NCBI GenBank assembly: GCA_900752845.1
Contig: CAADWU010000080.1
Span: 1-25,606 of the forward strand
Source of the DNA: Candidatus Gastranaerophilales bacterium
Lineage (GTDB): Bacteria; Cyanobacteriota; Vampirovibrionia; Gastranaerophilales; Gastranaerophilaceae
Direction of reading: 5' to 3'
Length of the DNA stretch: 25,606 nucleotides
The notes under the pieces were generated by a model. The model was not told where the DNA came from. It did not search any database and saw nothing but the letters and a program-made list of their open reading frames with translations. Of the stretch, positions 22,047 through 25,606 are shown in pieces. How positions within the stretch are numbered: position 1 is the first letter of the stretch; the number at the start of each line of letters is the position of its first letter. The position numbers and the translations under genes were made by a program.

Positions 22047-22850
22047 TTATTTAACTACCATAAATGATTTTAAACTTCTTCCGCCTCCGTCGCCTACAGA
22101 GGTTACATTGTATTTGTTTAGATAATTCATTGAAGTCGAACTACCTCCGTCAAAAGCCATTGCCCTGTCAAATCCGAGTTTTTTCACATAATCCTGTACT
22201 TCATATAAATCCATAGGGTGTTTGTCTGTAATTATCAAAACATGAGCATTGCCGTCTTTTATTCCGATAATGGTTCTTGCTGTTTTGTGAAGTACAGAGC
22301 AGCTTTCTCTGATAATTTCGCCGTCCTTTTTAACCACAAAAAATTCTTCTTCCAAACGCAGCTGCGGATAAATTAACGGACCGCCCTGTGCAGATGTAAT
22401 AATTGTACATCCGAAATTTACAGGACTTTTATGAGGCACGATTTCATAGTGGTACTGAACTTTTCCTTCGTTGCATTCAACTATTCTGAACTCTGTTCTG
22501 TTCAAAATTTTGTCTAAATTTTTTCTGTATAAAGGATTGCTCAAAAGACTTTCATTAAACAAAGGATCTTCTGCCAGATTTCTGTCTGTTACAACGTAAG
22601 ATATTGTTTTGCCGTTGTTAGGATCGAAAAAACCTGCATTAACGGTTAAACGTGATTTGGTTTTCTGATGCGCTTCTTTATTTGTTATAAGACTGTCAGA
22701 ACTAACAAATTTAATTTGTTTTTTAATTTTTTCGCCCTTCAATATGATATGGTAAATTCCGTCATCATAACTTATGTCAATAGGCGGTGCTGCATATACA
22801 GAACCTGCTGTGATAAATAAAGACATTAATAAAAGTAAGTATTTTTTCAT
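22047..22850 (-). CDS. Phosphodiester glycosidase (NAGPA) family exported protein
   Basis: The family includes the enzyme that removes GlcNAc from phosphodiester-linked sugars, and bacterial proteins linked to exopolysaccharide. The 267-residue protein has a signal peptide (MKKYLLLLMSLFITAGSVYA), then TVNAGFFDPNNGKTISYVV, AQGGPLIY, ARTIIGIKDGNAHVLI, DLYEVQDYVKKLGFDRAMAFDGGSSTSM and a closing VGDGGGRSLKSFMVV. All are hallmarks of the fold. ATG 22850 is used and not an in-frame ATG at 22892, because the signal peptide begins there and AAAGGA lies upstream inside the end of lptG. The start follows the lptG stop by two bases, so the two are translationally linked. Confidence 0.88.
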   Translation of the reverse strand: MKKYLLLLMSLFITAGSVYAAPPIDISYDDGIYHIILKGEKIKKQIKFVSSDSLITNKEAHQKTKSRLTVNAGFFDPNNGKTISYVVTDRNLAEDPLFNESLLSNPLYRKNLDKILNRTEFRIVECNEGKVQYHYEIVPHKSPVNFGCTIITSAQGGPLIYPQLRLEEEFFVVKKDGEIIRESCSVLHKTARTIIGIKDGNAHVLIITDKHPMDLYEVQDYVKKLGFDRAMAFDGGSSTSMNYLNKYNVTSVGDGGGRSLKSFMVVK

Positions 22851-22852
22851 GT

Positions 22853-23968
22853 TTATAAATCCTTTGATTTGTAAAATGCAATAATAGCACATAAAAACGC
22901 AAATGGTGGAAATATTGCAGTAATGAACGGATGAACAACTCCTTTTTCAGCCAACAGGTCAAAGAAAGGCAGAGTTATATAATACAAGAAAATACATCCT
23001 ATTGCGATTGTAAAGCCGACTAATCTTTGTTCACGAGGTTTGCTGAAACCTAAAAGCGCCCCCATTATTGCAAGAAGAACGCAGACAAACGGGTGGAAAA
23101 ATCTTTGGAGATATTTGTTAAGCATGTACCTGTATTCTTCATCCAGACCTTCTTTTTTCAAAAGTTTAATATATTTGCTTAAGTCACGATTGTTTATTTC
23201 ACGTTCTTTTTTTACGGAATAAGTCATAAGAGTAAATGCATTTTGTGCAGAAACACCTTGTAAAATATCCATAGAAGGAATTTTATTAATATCAACAAAA
23301 ATCCCGTCACTTGATATGTTATATCGTGTTACGTCTGACAATGTCCATTTATCAGGGTAATTTTTTCCGATTTTTGCGTGATAAATATCTCTAAGCTGGT
23401 GAACATCGTTATATTTCTTTTGTGAAAAATCAAGCACAATTACGTTATACATAGTGTCTTTTGAAAATCTTGAAACAACAACGGCTTTTGTCGGAACCTG
23501 ATTTGCATCTTTTTGTGTATAAATATATTGTGTAGAAATATAACCTCCTCTTAAAGCTCCTGCTTTGTTAACTGAGTATGGAATTAATTTATCAATGGTG
23601 ACAAAACACATCCAGGTAACAATTAAACTCAAAGCCAATACCGGTGTAATTATACGCCAGAAAGAAAGTCCTACGGCTCTGAATATTGTAAGTTCAGAGT
23701 CTTTACTTAATTTATCAAACGTAAAAAGAGTACCCAAAAGCAAACCTACAGGGAATGCCTTGCCGAGAATTTTCGGTAACTCATAAAATAATACAAGAAT
23801 TGCTGTTTTTACGCCAAATTCACCTGAAAGTGTCTTTTTGATTGTGTTTAACAACATTTCAGGAGCAATCCATACGACTGTAAAAAGTAATATGGCAACA
23901 AAAGTAGCCATCATTACCTGAGTGAATATGTATTTATCATAAATCGGAATTTTAGGAAGCACTCTCAT
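22853..23968 (-). CDS. lptG: LptF/LptG-family permease of the lipopolysaccharide transporter
   Basis: Inner-membrane part of the ABC transporter that pulls lipopolysaccharide from the inner membrane for delivery to the outer membrane. The 371-residue protein has the family form: three N-terminal membrane helices (about 15-120, with YIFTQVMMATFVAILLFTVVW), a periplasmic jellyroll domain (about 130-260), and three C-terminal helices (from about 290: FFHPFVCVLLAIMGALLGFS). Only one such permease gene is present here, as in cyanobacteria, so it may act as a homodimer; LptF is an equally fair name. Its start overlaps the lptB stop by one base (TAATG). Confidence 0.92.
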   Translation of the reverse strand: MRVLPKIPIYDKYIFTQVMMATFVAILLFTVVWIAPEMLLNTIKKTLSGEFGVKTAILVLFYELPKILGKAFPVGLLLGTLFTFDKLSKDSELTIFRAVGLSFWRIITPVLALSLIVTWMCFVTIDKLIPYSVNKAGALRGGYISTQYIYTQKDANQVPTKAVVVSRFSKDTMYNVIVLDFSQKKYNDVHQLRDIYHAKIGKNYPDKWTLSDVTRYNISSDGIFVDINKIPSMDILQGVSAQNAFTLMTYSVKKEREINNRDLSKYIKLLKKEGLDEEYRYMLNKYLQRFFHPFVCVLLAIMGALLGFSKPREQRLVGFTIAIGCIFLYYITLPFFDLLAEKGVVHPFITAIFPPFAFLCAIIAFYKSKDL

Positions 23969-24693
23969 TATAAAGCGAAATCCTTTCCTAAATAAAATTC
24001 TTTAGCAACAGGATCGTTTGCAACATCCTGACTTTTACCTTGAATTTTAATTTTACCGTCAAATATTACATAAGCTCTGTCTGTGATTGAAAGTGTAGCT
24101 TTCGGGTTGTGGTCTGTGATTAGAACTCCCAAGCCTTTATCTTCAGAAATTTTTCTGATGTTGTCTTTAATTTCGCCGATTGCAATAGGGTCGATACCTG
24201 CAAAAGGTTCATCCAAGAGCATAAAATCAGGGCTTGCTGCAAGTGCTCTTGCAATTTCTACACGTCGTCTTTCTCCGCCTGACAGTGAAACTGCTGCATA
24301 GGAACGAAGTCTTAAGATACCGAATTCTGATAATAGTTCTTCAAGTTTGCGTTTCTTTTCATTAACCGTTAATTTATCATTCATTTCAAGAACAAGTTTA
24401 ATGTTATCTTCAACAGATAATTTTCTGAAAATTGAAGCTTCTTGAGGAAGATAACCTATACCTGCTCTGGCACGTTCATTCATAGGCCATTCAGATATAT
24501 CTTCGCCGTCTAAAAAAATATGTCCTTTGTTAGGTTTAATTAATCCTACAACCATATAAAACGTTGTGGTTTTACCTGCTCCGTTAGGACCTAAAAGACA
24601 AACTACTTCGCCTTTGTTTATATCAAAGGTTACATCGTTTACAACACTTCTGTCCCCGTATATTTTGATTAGATTTTTAGCATCAATTCTCAT
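23968..24693 (-). CDS. lptB: Lipopolysaccharide export ATPase LptB
   Basis: Cytoplasmic ATPase that powers lipopolysaccharide export. It has Walker A GPNGAGKT (35-42), signature SLSGGERRRVEIARAL (about 136-151), Walker B FMLLDEPFAGIDP (157-169) and the switch His195 in LITDHN. YLPQEASIFRKLSVEDNI and the C-terminal VAKEFYLGKDF are typical of LptB rather than other ABC proteins. Length (241) is exact for the family. AGGGG lies upstream of the ATG. First gene of lptB-lptG-glycosidase. Confidence 0.96.
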   Translation of the reverse strand: MRIDAKNLIKIYGDRSVVNDVTFDINKGEVVCLLGPNGAGKTTTFYMVVGLIKPNKGHIFLDGEDISEWPMNERARAGIGYLPQEASIFRKLSVEDNIKLVLEMNDKLTVNEKKRKLEELLSEFGILRLRSYAAVSLSGGERRRVEIARALAASPDFMLLDEPFAGIDPIAIGEIKDNIRKISEDKGLGVLITDHNPKATLSITDRAYVIFDGKIKIQGKSQDVANDPVAKEFYLGKDFAL

Positions 24694-24769
24694 TCCATAC
24701 CCCTCTATCTATAAAAATATTTTACTTTAAAAAAAACATTATTGCAATTATCAAATCACCTTGTTACAC

Positions 24770-24797
24770 TTGAATTTTATATAAAAAATGTTATAAT
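24770..24797 (+). promoter_or_regulatory. Promoter for the pilin-like gene at 24817
   Basis: TTGAAT (24770-24775), 16-base spacer and extended -10 TGTTATAAT (TATAAT at 24792-24797). Start site near 24804. It shares the extended -10 with the promoters at 10257 and 11066 but leaves a short leader. Confidence 0.6.
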
Positions 24798-24816
24798 ATA
24801 GAAGGTATACATTAAG

Positions 24817-25521
24817 ATGGAGTTATGGATTTTGAACAATAAACGATTTGGTTTTACGTTATCAGAAGTTTTGGTAACACTTGGTATTATAGGTGTAGTT
24901 TCAGCAATGACTGTGCCTTCATTGATGAACAATTATCAAAGACAATCATACGTTACCCAGTTACACAAAGTTTACAATGAATTTTTACAAGTATTTGAAA
25001 GATATATGGCTGATCAGAAAGTTGATACTTTAAGCGAATCAGATATATATAATAATCCGGGAGCATTGAATACATTTGTAAGAAATTATTTTAAAGTTGT
25101 TACAGACTGTGGAACTTCAATGGCTGACTGTTTTGCGCCTAGTTACACTTTTATAAACAATGCTAAAGTAATAAACGTAACCGGTACTTGTAACAAAGTA
25201 TTTACAATGGCAAGCGGAGCTGTTGTATGTATGGACGTTGAAAACGGAGAGGGTTCTGAGGATGAAGAAGGTAATCAGGAAGGAAGTATGACAAACCTTC
25301 ATGGCAGTGTAGCCACAATCGAAGTAGATATTAACGGCCCAAAAGGACCGAATATCTATGGCAGAGATTACTTTGTAATGTATGTAACACCATCAGGACA
25401 AATTGTTGATAAAGTTTTTGAAAATAATGGCAATACCTTTAGTACGTCAGAAACCAAAGGCGGTTCGTCTAACGGTGCTTTTGGCCAAATTCTCCATGAT
25501 AACTGGCAAATGAACTACTAA
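24817..25521 (+). CDS. Type IV pilin-like (pseudopilin-like) protein
   Basis: A short basic leader (NNKRFG) precedes the cleavage point and FTLSEVLVTLGIIGVVSAMT, with Glu at position 5 of the mature part as pilin assembly requires. Next comes a long helix (YVTQLHKVYNEFLQVFERYM), a cysteine-containing globular part, and the closing pattern EVDINGPKGPNIYGRDYFVMY shared with the gene at 12606. It would be cut by a prepilin peptidase and built into a type IV pilus or type II secretion-like fibre. ATG 24817 gives 234 residues, but TTG 24832, with GGAG 9 bases upstream, would give a classical 7-residue leader and may be the true start. Own promoter and terminator. Confidence 0.85.
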   Translation: MELWILNNKRFGFTLSEVLVTLGIIGVVSAMTVPSLMNNYQRQSYVTQLHKVYNEFLQVFERYMADQKVDTLSESDIYNNPGALNTFVRNYFKVVTDCGTSMADCFAPSYTFINNAKVINVTGTCNKVFTMASGAVVCMDVENGEGSEDEEGNQEGSMTNLHGSVATIEVDINGPKGPNIYGRDYFVMYVTPSGQIVDKVFENNGNTFSTSETKGGSSNGAFGQILHDNWQMNY

Positions 25522-25543
25522 TATTTAATAATTTATAAAATAT

Positions 25544-25572
25544 GAGCTCTCAATAATGAGAGCTCTATTTTA
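25544..25572 (+). terminator. Terminator after the pilin-like gene
   Basis: GAGCTCTCA (25544-25552) pairs perfectly with TGAGAGCTC (25557-25565) around a 4-base loop and is followed by TATTTTAA. The T run is weak, so termination may be partial. Confidence 0.7.
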
Positions 25573-25606
25573 ATATTAACAATTGTAAAATATATATTGA
25601 ATATAT

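Noticed and set aside
22851..22892. Upstream ATG for the phosphodiester glycosidase.
   Set aside because: It would put 14 residues before a clean signal peptide and overlap lptG by 40 bases.
1..25606. tRNA or rRNA genes, CRISPR arrays, insertion sequences, prophage genes.
   Set aside because: No tRNA-like cloverleaf, spaced direct repeats, transposase or phage motif was seen on either strand by eye.

Overview
The window looks like a chromosomal segment of a non-photosynthetic cyanobacterial relative of the Vampirovibrionia (Melainabacteria) type, most likely a gut Gastranaerophilales-like organism. This is inference. It rests on an AT-rich genome; a two-membrane envelope (LptB/LptG, TonB-ExbB-ExbD); a flagellar export gene; FixC/FixX; and two pilin-like proteins with the hydrophobic start FTLAEVLITLGIIGVVAAMT and a shared C-terminal pattern D-[VI]-N-G-x-K-x-P-N-x-x-G-R-D-Y-F. 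No tRNA, rRNA, CRISPR array or insertion sequence was seen. Genes are tightly packed and no gene-free stretch exceeds about 210 bases.

Layout. 1-917 (+): tail of an unknown gene, then fliR. 914-5029 (-): ftsH, then two overlapping genes related to the small and large subunits of the corrinoid iron-sulfur protein (AcsD/AcsC), both much shorter than usual, then a small unknown gene. 5174-5963 (+): two small unknown genes. 5960-10249 (-): a co-directional envelope cluster of two secreted VirB10/TrbI-like barrel proteins, TonB, ExbB and two ExbD paralogues. 10414-12428 (+): an unknown protein, a compact SpoIID-type protein and HU. 12606-13426 (+): a pilin-like gene interrupted at a run of ten G. 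13428-13946 (-): rsmD. 14019-17354 (+): fixC-fixX, a small protein with an internal duplication, and a glycosyltransferase. 17349-17912 (-): a secreted unknown. 17999-21978 (+): speB, ligA, a membrane protein and a SIMPL-domain protein, closed by a strong terminator. 22047-24693 (-): lptB, lptG and a phosphodiester-glycosidase-family protein. 24817-25521 (+): a second, intact pilin-like gene and its terminator.

How the genes work together. Much of the window serves the cell envelope: lipopolysaccharide export (LptB/LptG), energy transfer to the outer membrane (TonB/ExbBD), secreted barrel-domain proteins, peptidoglycan remodelling (SpoIID-like), membrane quality control (FtsH) and pilus-like fibres. 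The rest is housekeeping (HU, LigA, RsmD, SpeB) and redox metabolism (FixCX).

Most worth a second look: (1) the G10 tract that puts a pilin-like gene out of frame in a way one added or two lost G would repair, followed by a palindrome-rich leader; (2) the shrunken AcsC/AcsD pair translationally linked to ftsH; (3) the barrel-protein pair at the head of the TonB cluster; (4) promoters placed so close to start codons that the messages should be leaderless; (5) a 16-codon upstream reading frame in the HU leader.
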